Of a DNA stretch of 64,000 nt, positions 24,868 to 32,551 are shown one piece after another. Position numbers and translations under genes: made by a program. Each line of letters begins with the position of its first letter. Position 1 is the stretch's first letter. The notes under the pieces are model-generated. The model worked only from the letters and a program-made list of their open reading frames with translations, did not search any database and was not told the DNA's origin. This DNA is from Reyranella sp. (GTDB lineage Bacteria; Pseudomonadota; Alphaproteobacteria; Reyranellales; Reyranellaceae): positions 1 through 64,000 of the forward strand of contig NZ_JAUSBN010000037.1 of NCBI RefSeq assembly GCF_030651995.1, read 5' to 3'.

Positions 24868-25551
24868 TCAGGGGGAGAAAACGCTGGTGGCACGGTCGCG
24901 CAGTGCCTCCAGCTCCTTCGCCGTCCCGCCCTCATCCCGAGGGGTCGGATTGGCCTTGTAACCGCCGCTGGCTATCGCCTTGGCGGCAGCAATCGAAAAC
25001 CCGCCTGCATCCCGCAGGAAGCTTTCGAAATCTCGGATGGTCTTGATGTTCTTCGACGCCTTGGCGCCCTCGATCCCAGCCTGCTCGTTCATGCCCCACA
25101 GCACGGGGCCCACCTCGTAAAGGTCGAGCTTGCTGATGGAGCGGAAGGTCTCGCCCGCGAGCTTCCCGTAGGAGCTCTCCACGACCGAGTAGGTGATCGA
25201 CATGGCGTCGATCGCCTCGGCCATCATGCCTTCGTGCAGGGTGCGGCCGCGGTCGGTATCCAGGGCGATGAGCTGGCCCTCGACCCTCAGGCCGTGGTCG
25301 TCCTCCTCCATGCCGGTCCAGTAGCCGATCGGCAGCAGGTCCTCCGACGACATGCCAAGACCGTGATGCCACAGCATCTTCGGCATCTTGCCCTTGGCCT
25401 TCCACTCGGCGAGCGTGTCCCTGAAAGCGCCTTTGACGATCATGTCGCCGCCGTCGTCGATGTTGTCGAACACCGCGCCGTAACCGGAGAAAGACCCCGG
25501 CTTCGTGTCGCTCGCGAACTTCAGCTCGAACGGCCGGGTGGTACGCAGCAT
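24868..25551 (-). CDS. HK97-family prohead protease
   Basis: This 227-residue serine protease starts MLRTTRPFELKFASDTKPGS, with the family's GSFSGYGAVFDNIDDGGDMI region. The expected catalytic residues are H62 or H63 in MLWHHGLGM and S118 in DAMSITYSV. It matures the prohead by cleaving the scaffold domain of the capsid protein encoded next. Sixteen bases separate it from the capsid gene and one base from the portal gene. Confidence 0.9.
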   Translation of the reverse strand: MLRTTRPFELKFASDTKPGSFSGYGAVFDNIDDGGDMIVKGAFRDTLAEWKAKGKMPKMLWHHGLGMSSEDLLPIGYWTGMEEDDHGLRVEGQLIALDTDRGRTLHEGMMAEAIDAMSITYSVVESSYGKLAGETFRSISKLDLYEVGPVLWGMNEQAGIEGAKASKNIKTIRDFESFLRDAGGFSIAAAKAIASGGYKANPTPRDEGGTAKELEALRDRATSVFSP

Positions 25552-25552
25552 G

Positions 25553-26782
25553 TCAGTTGCCTCCAGGCGGTAGCGGCCGGGCGCGCTCGCCCTGTGTGCT
25601 CATGTTGAGGGGCAGCAGCGGCTCGCCCAGCCCCTCGATCGGGTTCAGATCTTCCAACCGCCGCGCCTCGTTGCGTGTGAGCCAGCCATTGGTGATGCCG
25701 CTGGCATAGAAGGTGGCACGCGCCGCGTTGTCGCCGCGCAGGAGGCCCTGCATGGAAAACTTCGCGACGATGTCGTCCTCGTCGGGGAAGAGGTCGCGGG
25801 CCAGCGACTGCTCCCAGTTCTCGATCCATGGATTGAGCGTGTGGATGACGTGGGCCAGAAAGAACGCCTCCGCCGAGGCGAAGGTCGCCGTCTTGTCGGC
25901 GTAGCCCACCATCTGCGGGAACACTTTTAGGTCACGGCAGATCTCCTCGATCTGGAAGCGCCGCGTGTCGAGATGCTCGGCATCGACTCCCTTCATGCCA
26001 AGCGGCGTCCAGGTGCTGTCCATGTCGAGCACGGCCGTCTTGAACTTGTTCTGCATCCCACCCTGATACTGTGACCACGCCTCCTTCAGACGGGCGCGGG
26101 CCGCATCGTCCAACGCCCCCTTGATCGACAGCACACCGCCCGGCTGCGTGCCGTTGGCATGAAGGGCGGCGTGAGTTTCCTCAGTGGCGATGGCAAGCCC
26201 CACCGCCTCGCGCGCGACCTGCAGGGCGTCGAGGCCGGCGACGCCGGTCCAACTGGGGCCCCGCAGATGGAACACATCCTCGCGTGGCAGGACCGTCGCC
26301 TGTCCATTCAGGCCGGTTAGCCGGTAGGTCAGCGTGTAGTCGCTGGCCTGCTCGATCGTATAACTGCCCGGCACCAGCGGGATCAGCTCGCGCGGCACGC
26401 CGCGGACGCGGCCTATATAGGCGCAGCCGTTCCCAAGCAGAACAGCATGAAACATCATGACCTGCCGGAACTCGAAGGACGTCATCCACTCGTTCGGGCG
26501 GCGCGACAGCAGCCGGTAGGCCGGATGGTCCTTCGCCAGCTCCTTCGAGCCGTCGGCCTTCTCCCGGTAAACTTTTAACGGCACCTGCGCGATGCCGTCG
26601 GCCAGCACCCGCAGGCAGGCAAACACCGTCGAGACTTTCAGCGCGCTGTCGACGTTGACCGACACGCCGGCACGCGAGTTCTGCTGGCCGAACAGCGCCG
26701 CCCAGCTGAGGTTTCCGGCGTCGGTCGCTTTCAGCTCGCGGCGTCGCAGGCTGGACGCCAGGGAGCCGAACAATCCTGCCAT
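25553..26782 (-). CDS. phage portal protein, HK97 family
   Basis: This 409-residue protein contains SALKVSTVFACLRVLADGIA, then LLSRRPNEWMTSFEFRQVMM and WIENWEQSLARDLFPDEDDI, conserved in HK97-type portals. The portal ring forms the DNA entry vertex and joins the terminase. Ends QGERARPLPPGGN. Its ATG overlaps the stop of a small membrane protein gene by one base, and it precedes the protease in the canonical order terS-terL-portal-protease-capsid. Confidence 0.9.
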   Translation of the reverse strand: MAGLFGSLASSLRRRELKATDAGNLSWAALFGQQNSRAGVSVNVDSALKVSTVFACLRVLADGIAQVPLKVYREKADGSKELAKDHPAYRLLSRRPNEWMTSFEFRQVMMFHAVLLGNGCAYIGRVRGVPRELIPLVPGSYTIEQASDYTLTYRLTGLNGQATVLPREDVFHLRGPSWTGVAGLDALQVAREAVGLAIATEETHAALHANGTQPGGVLSIKGALDDAARARLKEAWSQYQGGMQNKFKTAVLDMDSTWTPLGMKGVDAEHLDTRRFQIEEICRDLKVFPQMVGYADKTATFASAEAFFLAHVIHTLNPWIENWEQSLARDLFPDEDDIVAKFSMQGLLRGDNAARATFYASGITNGWLTRNEARRLEDLNPIEGLGEPLLPLNMSTQGERARPLPPGGN

Positions 26783-26985
26783 CAGTCCGCCGCGCGATTG
26801 CCGAGCGCAATCATCAGGGTGCCGACAATCAGCAGAATGCCCGCGGTGATGAAACCGGCGGGCGGGTAGATCATCCAGGCCCCGTAGGACACGAGGCCGA
26901 CACCGCAGAGGCCGGCCAGATCGCGGGCAAGACCGGGCACCGCCCCTGCAATTGTGCGCACGGCGGTGGCGAGCAGCTTCATCAT
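26782..26985 (-). CDS. small two-TM membrane protein
   Basis: This 67-residue product, MMKLLATAVRTIAGAVPGLA, has two hydrophobic segments (about 24-40, GLCGVGLVSYGAWMIY, and about 44-62, GFITAGILLIVGTLMIALG). A GAGGG ribosome site precedes the double ATG. Small membrane proteins between terL and portal are frequent in alphaproteobacterial prophages; their role is unknown. The longer upstream frame to 27261 is a shadow of terL. Confidence 0.6.
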   Translation of the reverse strand: MMKLLATAVRTIAGAVPGLARDLAGLCGVGLVSYGAWMIYPPAGFITAGILLIVGTLMIALGNRAAD

Positions 26986-26993
26986 GCTTCCCT

Positions 26994-28721
26994 CTAAAGA
27001 ACGAGCATCTCGCTCGACCGCAGATATGACCGTCCGGCGGCCTGAGGATTCATGGCCATCAGGGCAACCGCGTTGAACGCCGCCATCAGCGGATCGATCT
27101 TGGCCGTTCCCGAAGCCTGTTTCGTGATCACGATGGCATTGCCCTTGGGCTCGACCTTCGCGTTGCCCACCGCCCAGGCCATCAGTCCCATCCCGCCATG
27201 AACCAGCGTGCCATCGGCCAGCTTGCGCTCTGCCGTCTTGATCGCGCCGGTGAGCTTCCAACCCTGCGTGATACCGACCACCCGGTCGTTGCCGGCAATC
27301 CCCACTTCGGCCAAGGCGTCCACGATGGCGCCGACGCCGAACGGATCGAGGCCGACGGATCCCAGCTTGCCAGTCTCGTCGACCCGCTCGGCCAAGGTAG
27401 CTATCTCGGCGATGTCGTCGCCCAGGTTGGCGACAATTCGCAATTCGCCGGCGGTTTCGAAGTCACGGAGCACCGAGGCCTCACTTTTGCGCCGTTCCAG
27501 CACCGAACCGTGGGCCCACGCCCGCGACCACAGCAGCCAGTGGCGGGTGACCCTGTCTCGACCGAGTACTGCCAGGCCCAGCAGATCGTCCAGGCCGCCT
27601 CCGTCGATGCCGATCACCACCACCTCGCTCCGCTCGATCAGGGCGTCCAGGGTGAGGGTCCTGTCCGCCGCCCGCTGCCAGAGGTCGGCACCGACCCAGC
27701 GATCGGAGCGAAGCGCCAACCCGATCTCGATGTTGAGATGCTGGGAGGCCCAGCGAATGATCTCGCCCTGCCCCTTGGCCTTCGCCTGGGCCCAGTCGTC
27801 TTCCAGCCGCTTGATCGTGACCGACCGGTCGCGGTTCGGCGTCACCATCCACCACTTGCTGGAATCCTGCCACGCCGGCGGGTCAGCGGTGTCGTTGGCG
27901 ATGTCCTCGGGGAACTCGTAGAGCACCGGGAGCATCGCTCCCCGGGTCTTACCGTCCCGGATGGCGCGCGCCACCATCAGCTCGGCTCGAAACGCCCCTC
28001 GTGGCGGCTCGTCGGACTGGGTCGTGATGAACACCAGGAAGCCCTCGGGGTTGGGCAGCAGCCCGCCCCGCAACTGGCCGATGATCCGCTCGGCCGCCGC
28101 GACCTTGGCGATCTCGTGCAGTTCGTCGAGCAGTACGCCGGTAGGCTTCACGCCCGTGAGCACCGTGGTGTCGAACGCCTTGATCTCCAGGGTAGCTTTG
28201 GTCCGACGATCGGTGATCTTCCGCAAATGCTCCTGCACGTGCAGGCGCTTCCTGAGGAACCCGTCGGGATCCTTGTCGACCATGCCCAGCGCCTGGCTGA
28301 AGGCTATGTGGGCCAGCGACACCGTTGGCGCCACCAGCAGGAATTCTGCCCTCGGCCGCTCGTTCATCAGCAGCGTCGTCACCATCAGAGCCGCGGCGTA
28401 CGACGTCTTCGAACTCTTCTTCGGCGCCAGCAGAAAGATCTCGCGGATCATCCGCTCCCGGGCGACCGGGTCGAACGACCCGTGCAGCGCGCCGACGATC
28501 TCGCGGAACCAGTCCGCCCCCGCCTCCGCCAGCGCCGGCGTGCCGATCACGTCGGGCAGCCGCAGCTTGTTGAAGATCGCGATCGCCCGGTTGGCCTGGG
28601 CCCGGTTGAGGTGCGGCAAATCAGGCAGCAGCGATCGACCCGCCCGGATGCGAGATGCGATCTCGCCAATCCGGTACGGCCAGCGACCACGGCTCCATCT
28701 CAGTTGACCAAGCGGCCCCAC
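26994..28721 (-). CDS. phage terminase large subunit
   Basis: This 575-residue packaging motor has a degenerate Walker A (APKKSSKTSY, about 99-108), Walker B GVLLDE (about 195-200) and a nuclease domain with VVIGIDGGGLDDLLG (about 368-382) and SVGLDPFG later. It is close to the HK97/P22-like Terminase_1 group. It uses ATP to move DNA into the prohead and cuts concatemers. The ATG overlaps the terS end by 22 bases; a start further in cannot be excluded. Confidence 0.9.
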   Translation of the reverse strand: MGPLGQLRWSRGRWPYRIGEIASRIRAGRSLLPDLPHLNRAQANRAIAIFNKLRLPDVIGTPALAEAGADWFREIVGALHGSFDPVARERMIREIFLLAPKKSSKTSYAAALMVTTLLMNERPRAEFLLVAPTVSLAHIAFSQALGMVDKDPDGFLRKRLHVQEHLRKITDRRTKATLEIKAFDTTVLTGVKPTGVLLDELHEIAKVAAAERIIGQLRGGLLPNPEGFLVFITTQSDEPPRGAFRAELMVARAIRDGKTRGAMLPVLYEFPEDIANDTADPPAWQDSSKWWMVTPNRDRSVTIKRLEDDWAQAKAKGQGEIIRWASQHLNIEIGLALRSDRWVGADLWQRAADRTLTLDALIERSEVVVIGIDGGGLDDLLGLAVLGRDRVTRHWLLWSRAWAHGSVLERRKSEASVLRDFETAGELRIVANLGDDIAEIATLAERVDETGKLGSVGLDPFGVGAIVDALAEVGIAGNDRVVGITQGWKLTGAIKTAERKLADGTLVHGGMGLMAWAVGNAKVEPKGNAIVITKQASGTAKIDPLMAAFNAVALMAMNPQAAGRSYLRSSEMLVL

Positions 28722-29089
28722 TCGGTGCCGTCGCCTGCCGTCAGCGCATCACGTTCGGCCGCCTCCTTCTTGCCCAGAGGCTCTTCCACGCGCTTCGGCG
28801 CGTACTCCGACCAGCCCGCCCGCACTTTCAGCCAGAAGATCGCCGCCGACAGGCCTTCCCGCGTCGGCTTGCACGCCATGGTGAACAGGTTCTGCGCCAC
28901 CTTGGCCGTAGCCTTGATGCTCCCCAGCTCGATCTGGTCGGCGTAGTGGAAGCGCAGCGTCTTCGGGTCGATGCCGACCAGGCGGGCGATCTCGCCCTGG
29001 GGGATGCCGAAGCCGGACAGGGATTCGACCAGGTTGCGGGTCTCGTCGGTCGGTACATGCGGGGGCCGTCCGCGTCCAGGGCGGGTCAC
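28700..29089 (-). CDS. phage terminase small subunit
   Basis: This 129-residue DNA-recognition subunit starts MTRPGRGRPPHVPTDETRNL and carries a helix-turn-helix (ETRNLVESLSGFGIPQGEIA, then RLVGIDPKTLRFHYADQIEL). The region LSAAIFWLKVRAGWSEY near residue 85-100 is common in these small subunits. It recognises the packaging site and loads the large subunit. It opens the packaging gene block in transcription order. Confidence 0.82.
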   Translation of the reverse strand: MTRPGRGRPPHVPTDETRNLVESLSGFGIPQGEIARLVGIDPKTLRFHYADQIELGSIKATAKVAQNLFTMACKPTREGLSAAIFWLKVRAGWSEYAPKRVEEPLGKKEAAERDALTAGDGTEWGRLVN

Positions 29090-29145
29090 TTGGAAATCCT
29101 ATGGTTGGGTGCCATCCGGCGCACTGTTGCATCTGTAATCTGCAG

Positions 29146-29178
29146 TTGACGCCTCACCGCCAGTAACCTAGAGGTTAC
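29146..29178 (+). promoter_or_regulatory. candidate promoter and operator of the toxin-antitoxin pair
   Basis: TTGACG (29146-29151) is followed after 17 bases by TAGAGG (29169-29174), a weak -10. The -10 is buried in the inverted repeat GTAACCT-AG-AGGTTAC (29163-29178). This is what a self-repressing antitoxin operator looks like, but the promoter hexamers are only partly consensus. Confidence 0.55.
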
Positions 29179-29180
29179 AC

Positions 29181-29477
29181 GTGTTCGAGGTACGCCAGAC
29201 TGTTGTCTTCAGCCGCTGGCTGGAACGACTTGCCGACCAGCGCGCTGCTGAGCGTATTGCCCAGCGTATCGTGCGCTTGCAGTCGGGGCTCCTCGGAGAC
29301 GTCAAGCCAGTTGGAGAGGGCGTCTCCGAGTTGCGGATCGACTACGGCCCCGGTTACCGAGTGTACTTCGTACAACGGGGGAAGATCATGATTGTCCTGC
29401 TGTGTGGCGGAGACAAACGTACGCAGTCTCGCGACATCAGGGCGGCAAAAGCTTTGGCGGCGGACCTGGAGGATTGA
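29181..29477 (+). CDS. RelE/ParE-superfamily toxin (HigB/Gp49-like)
   Basis: This 98-residue protein reads MFEVRQTVVFSRWLERLADQ, then LQSGLLGDVKPVGEGVSELR and IDYGPGYRVYFVQRGKIMIV, the phage Gp49-like/HigB toxin pattern of ribosome-dependent mRNA interferases. Key residues R and Y of the GYRVYF box are present. It starts with GTG and precedes the antitoxin by two bases, toxin-first order as in higBA. It is a plus-strand insertion in the minus-strand packaging region, a likely moron. Confidence 0.85.
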   Translation: MFEVRQTVVFSRWLERLADQRAAERIAQRIVRLQSGLLGDVKPVGEGVSELRIDYGPGYRVYFVQRGKIMIVLLCGGDKRTQSRDIRAAKALAADLED

Positions 29478-29479
29478 AG

Positions 29480-29809
29480 ATGGCTACGAAGACGATCGCC
29501 TTTGATGCGGCGCGCTACCTTGGTTCTGCCAAGGCTCAGGCTGAGCTGCTGACCGACGCCCTGGAGTCGGGCGATGCCGGGTACATCGCCAACGCCCTTG
29601 GCGTCATTGCACGAGCGCGGGGGATGGCCAAGGTCGCCCGCGGCGCAGGTGTGACGCGCGAGGCGCTCTACAAGACACTGAGCCCCACTGGCGACCCCAA
29701 GCTGACGACTCTGCTCGGCGTTATCCGGTCGCTTGGCTTCTCCCTTGCCGTCCAACCACCGGCCCGGCGGGCCACGAAGACCGTGGAACGCAAGCGGAAG
29801 GCTGCTTAG
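29480..29809 (+). CDS. HigA-like addiction-module antidote
   Basis: This 109-residue partner begins MATKTIAFDAARYLGSAKAQ, then LTDALESGDAGYIANALGVI and an HTH, KVARGAGVTREALYKTLSPT, typical of putative addiction-module antidote proteins. It should bind and neutralise the toxin and repress the operon at the upstream inverted repeat. GGAGG lies eight bases before the ATG. The basic tail (RRATKTVERKRKAA) is longer than usual. The stop overlaps the end of the convergent methyltransferase gene by four bases. Confidence 0.85.
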   Translation: MATKTIAFDAARYLGSAKAQAELLTDALESGDAGYIANALGVIARARGMAKVARGAGVTREALYKTLSPTGDPKLTTLLGVIRSLGFSLAVQPPARRATKTVERKRKAA

Positions 29810-31059
29810 GTCGTTGGAAATTGGTCACCCGTGAGGGCGTGACAGGCACGAGCACCAGTCGTCCCCTGCCACCGCTGCACAATCACATCGACGTACCGCG
29901 GATCGAGTTCCAGCAGCCGCGCCCGCCGCCCCGTTCGCTCCGCAGCAATCATCGTCGTGCCTGACCCGCCGAAGGGATCGAGCACGATATCCCGGCTCTT
30001 CGAAGAGTTCCTGATGGCACGCTCAACCAGCGCCACCGGCTTCATCGTCGGATGCAGGTCGTTCTTCACAGGCTTGTCGAAGAACCAGACGTCGCCCTGA
30101 TCGCGCGCGCCGCACCAGTAGTGATCGGCGCCGTCCTTCCAGCCGTAGAGGATCGGCTCGTACTGGCGCTGGTAGTCAGCGCGGCCGAGCGTAAACGTGT
30201 TCTTGGCCCAGATCACGAAGGTCGACCACTTGCCGCCGGCTTCGCGGAACGCCTTCTGCAGCGTGTCGAGTTCTGACGACGACATGCAGATGTAGATCGC
30301 GCCCTTGGTGACGGCGAGCATGTTGACGCTGGCGGCGTGGAGAAGGGCTTCGAACCCCTCGCCCAGCGCATCGTTCAGGATCGGCCGGTTCTTGCCGCGC
30401 AGCTTGTCCTTGGCCGAGTTGGCGTAGTTCACGTTGTACGGCGGATCGGTGAACGCCATGTCCGCCAGTTCGCCGTCGAGCAGCCGATCGACGTCGGCGC
30501 GGACCGTCGCGTCGCCGCACAGCACACGGTGCTCGCCGCAGATCCAGAGGTCGCCGGGCTTGCTGATGGGGTCGGCAGGCAGCTCGGGCGCCTCGTCCAG
30601 GTCGCCATCGCTATCGGTGCCGAGCAGCAGCTTGCCCAACTCGAGTTCGCCGAAGCCGGTCAACCCGAGGTCGAAGCCCATCGCCTTGAGGTCGCCGAGC
30701 TCGACAGGCAGCAGTTCGGCGTCCCAGCCCGCATTCAGCGCCAGCTTGTTGTCGGCGATGACGTAGGCGCGCCGCTGCGCCTCTGACCAGCCGGTCGCCA
30801 CCATCACCGGCACCTCGGAGATGCCGAGGCTCTGCGCCGCCAGAATGCGTCCGTGGCCGGCGATGATCGTGCCTTGCTCGTCCACAAGCGCCGGAATCGT
30901 CCATCCAAATTCCCGGATCGACGCCGCGATCTGCGCGATCTGCTCGGCGCTGTGGGTACGTGCGTTGCGCGCTGAGGGCACCAAGCCGGCCACCGGCCGA
31001 CGCTCCACGCGATCTGCCGGCCACAGCTGAGTTGGCTGGGCCTCCTTCACGTGCGCCAT
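29806..31059 (-). CDS. ParB-domain DNA methyltransferase
   Basis: This 417-residue protein fuses a ParB/sulfiredoxin-fold N-domain (about 20-110: NARTHSAEQIAQIAASIREF, then GHGR at 68-71) to a DNA adenine/cytosine N-methyltransferase of the beta class. DPPY is at 205-208 and the AdoMet box FGGSGTT at 363-369, in that order; HPTMKP at 336-341. Such fusions are common in siphoviruses of this type and probably modify phage DNA against host restriction or regulate packaging. It lies upstream of terS and overlaps a nuclease gene by 13 bases. Target sequence unknown. Confidence 0.88.
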   Translation of the reverse strand: MAHVKEAQPTQLWPADRVERRPVAGLVPSARNARTHSAEQIAQIAASIREFGWTIPALVDEQGTIIAGHGRILAAQSLGISEVPVMVATGWSEAQRRAYVIADNKLALNAGWDAELLPVELGDLKAMGFDLGLTGFGELELGKLLLGTDSDGDLDEAPELPADPISKPGDLWICGEHRVLCGDATVRADVDRLLDGELADMAFTDPPYNVNYANSAKDKLRGKNRPILNDALGEGFEALLHAASVNMLAVTKGAIYICMSSSELDTLQKAFREAGGKWSTFVIWAKNTFTLGRADYQRQYEPILYGWKDGADHYWCGARDQGDVWFFDKPVKNDLHPTMKPVALVERAIRNSSKSRDIVLDPFGGSGTTMIAAERTGRRARLLELDPRYVDVIVQRWQGTTGARACHALTGDQFPTT

Positions 31060-31679
31060 TTCAACACCCCGTACGCGCCTGATTTGCTCATGCCGAAATC
31101 TGCGGCGATCATCGCGAATGTCGCGCCTTCACTTCGGCGCTTGAGTATCGCGTCGGCCTGAGGGTGGCGCGATCGCGGAGGTCCGCGCTTCTTCTGGCCA
31201 GGTTTGAAGAAGTTGATCGGCCTCGCATAGGTGCCGTGCCGCCGCTTATCCTGCTCGTTCTCCGCCCGTGTGGCCCACCTGATGTTGCTCGCTCGATTGT
31301 TGAGCGTATTGCCGTCCCAGTGCGCAGCCTCATGCTTCGACGATGGCGGGAGTCCGAAGAAGGCCAGCGCCACAACGCGGTGGACGCCGCGCTTCGCCGA
31401 CTTTCCAAGGGACACGTACAGGTAGGCGTTTGCCTTGAACAGCTTGAGGACGCGTCCCCTCAGCCGCCGACCGTCGGGAATCAATCGGTCAATCGACCGC
31501 ACGCGACCATGGTCGCTGGCCTCGTAGCCGGGGTGACCGGGGATCGGGCGCCAATCTTCCAGTACCTCCCTCGCCGCGAATCGGTGCTCTCCGCTTTCTG
31601 CCGGCCACACCAGGCCGGCCGGGGGCGCAAGCGCGGGCTTCCAGCCCGTACCTGGCAGTACGGCCGTCTCAGCGGTCAT
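31047..31679 (-). CDS. NUMOD4-HNH homing-type endonuclease
   Basis: This 210-residue protein has a NUMOD4 DNA-binding segment (EDWRPIPGHPGYEASDHGRV at about 40-60), an HNH_3 nuclease core (VHRVVALAFFGLPPSSKHEA, then HWDGNTLNNRASNIRWATRA) and a C-terminal helix-turn-helix (GATFAMIAADFGMSKSGAYG). Free-standing enzymes of this kind are selfish in phage genomes and often sit near packaging genes. Start at ATG 31679; its end overlaps the methyltransferase start. Confidence 0.82.
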   Translation of the reverse strand: MTAETAVLPGTGWKPALAPPAGLVWPAESGEHRFAAREVLEDWRPIPGHPGYEASDHGRVRSIDRLIPDGRRLRGRVLKLFKANAYLYVSLGKSAKRGVHRVVALAFFGLPPSSKHEAAHWDGNTLNNRASNIRWATRAENEQDKRRHGTYARPINFFKPGQKKRGPPRSRHPQADAILKRRSEGATFAMIAADFGMSKSGAYGVLKWRT

Positions 31680-31792
31680 CGTTCCCCTTCAGGTAGAGGC
31701 CCGGGAAGGGCCGATTCTTGGAGGTATTGGCGGACGGGAAAAATTCTCTGCGTGCGCCCCCGTCCGGCAGCGCGCCCCAAAAGCCCCAAGGA

Positions 31793-32119
31793 TCAAGGTC
31801 CCCCCGGCCTCCGCGCCGTGCGCTTCGCGCGCTCTGCCACGGTCTTGAGGCTGTGGTGCGACGCGCAGAGCAGCCAGACGTTCGTGCGCTCCAGCGGCGC
31901 GCCACCGTCTTTCAGTTCGACGATGTGGTCGACGAACATGCGACGCTCAACGCGACCGCATCCGTCCACCTGACAACGTCCACCTGCTTCACGTCGAACA
32001 CGATCGCGCAGCGCGATCCATGCCGGCGACGAGTAGAACGGTTCCGCCACCTTCGGCGGCAGTGCCGCCGTGCGCAGATCTGCCAGCCCGACGCGAGGCT
32101 GCAGCGCTTGTAATCCCAT
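31793..32119 (-). CDS. phage HNH endonuclease
   Basis: This 108-residue protein has the HNH pattern RRMFVDHIVELKDGGAPLER followed by TNVWLLCASHHSLKT, and a pair C-x4-C before it (CQVDGC) for zinc. Small HNH proteins beside terminase act in genome packaging in several HK97-like phages. The start at ATG 32119 has GGGAG upstream; an upstream ATG would overlap the divergent DUF3489 promoter. Divergent from the DUF3489 genes. Confidence 0.82.
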   Translation of the reverse strand: MGLQALQPRVGLADLRTAALPPKVAEPFYSSPAWIALRDRVRREAGGRCQVDGCGRVERRMFVDHIVELKDGGAPLERTNVWLLCASHHSLKTVAERAKRTARRPGGP

Positions 32120-32245
32120 GATCGTGTTGCTCCCAATAAAGCAATCGAATGATCCGCTTGTGTGCTTGGCTCGTGCCGCGATTGAAGCGGTCATGATCAC
32201 CGGGCCGCGATGGTCGTGGCCCGTTTCATCGAAAGGGTCCACGTC

Positions 32246-32545
32246 ATGTCGAAAGCTTCAACCAGCACGCGCGCCAAGCGCACGACCAAGCACGCAACTG
32301 CCAAGAATGCCAAGGGCGCAGCCAAGACCGCCAGTGCGCCTCGCGCCGAGAGCAAGCAGTCGCAGCTCATCGCCATGCTCAAGCAGCCGGACGGCGCGAC
32401 CATCGCCGAGATCGCCAAGGCGCTGCACTGGCAGTCACACACGGTACGTGGAGCCATTGCCGGGGCACTGAAAAAGAAGCTCGAGCTCAATGTCGAGTCC
32501 GAGAAGGTCGACGACCGCGGTCGCGTGTACCGCATAGCCGAGTAG
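32246..32545 (+). CDS. DUF3489-domain protein
   Basis: This 99-residue protein has a basic N-terminal tail (MSKASTSTRAKRTTKHATAK) and a C-terminal DUF3489 domain: QLIAMLKQPDGATIAEIAKA, then LHWQSHTVRGAIAGALKKKL and RVYRIAE. The domain is a small winged-helix-like fold common on alphaproteobacterial mobile elements. An earlier ATG at 32210 lacks a ribosome site. Function unknown; DNA binding is likely from the basic tail. Confidence 0.75.
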   Translation: MSKASTSTRAKRTTKHATAKNAKGAAKTASAPRAESKQSQLIAMLKQPDGATIAEIAKALHWQSHTVRGAIAGALKKKLELNVESEKVDDRGRVYRIAE

Positions 32546-32551
32546 CGGCTG

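Noticed and set aside
31669-31905. 78-residue minus-strand ORF
   Set aside because: Overlaps the HNH gene and the NUMOD4 ribosome site in another frame; low-complexity Arg/Ala-rich text suggests a shadow.
7060-32119. gene transfer agent cluster
   Set aside because: Only the holin family is GTA-named; the 1300-residue tape measure, HK97-type order and fibre set match an ordinary siphovirus, and other GTA genes were not recognised.
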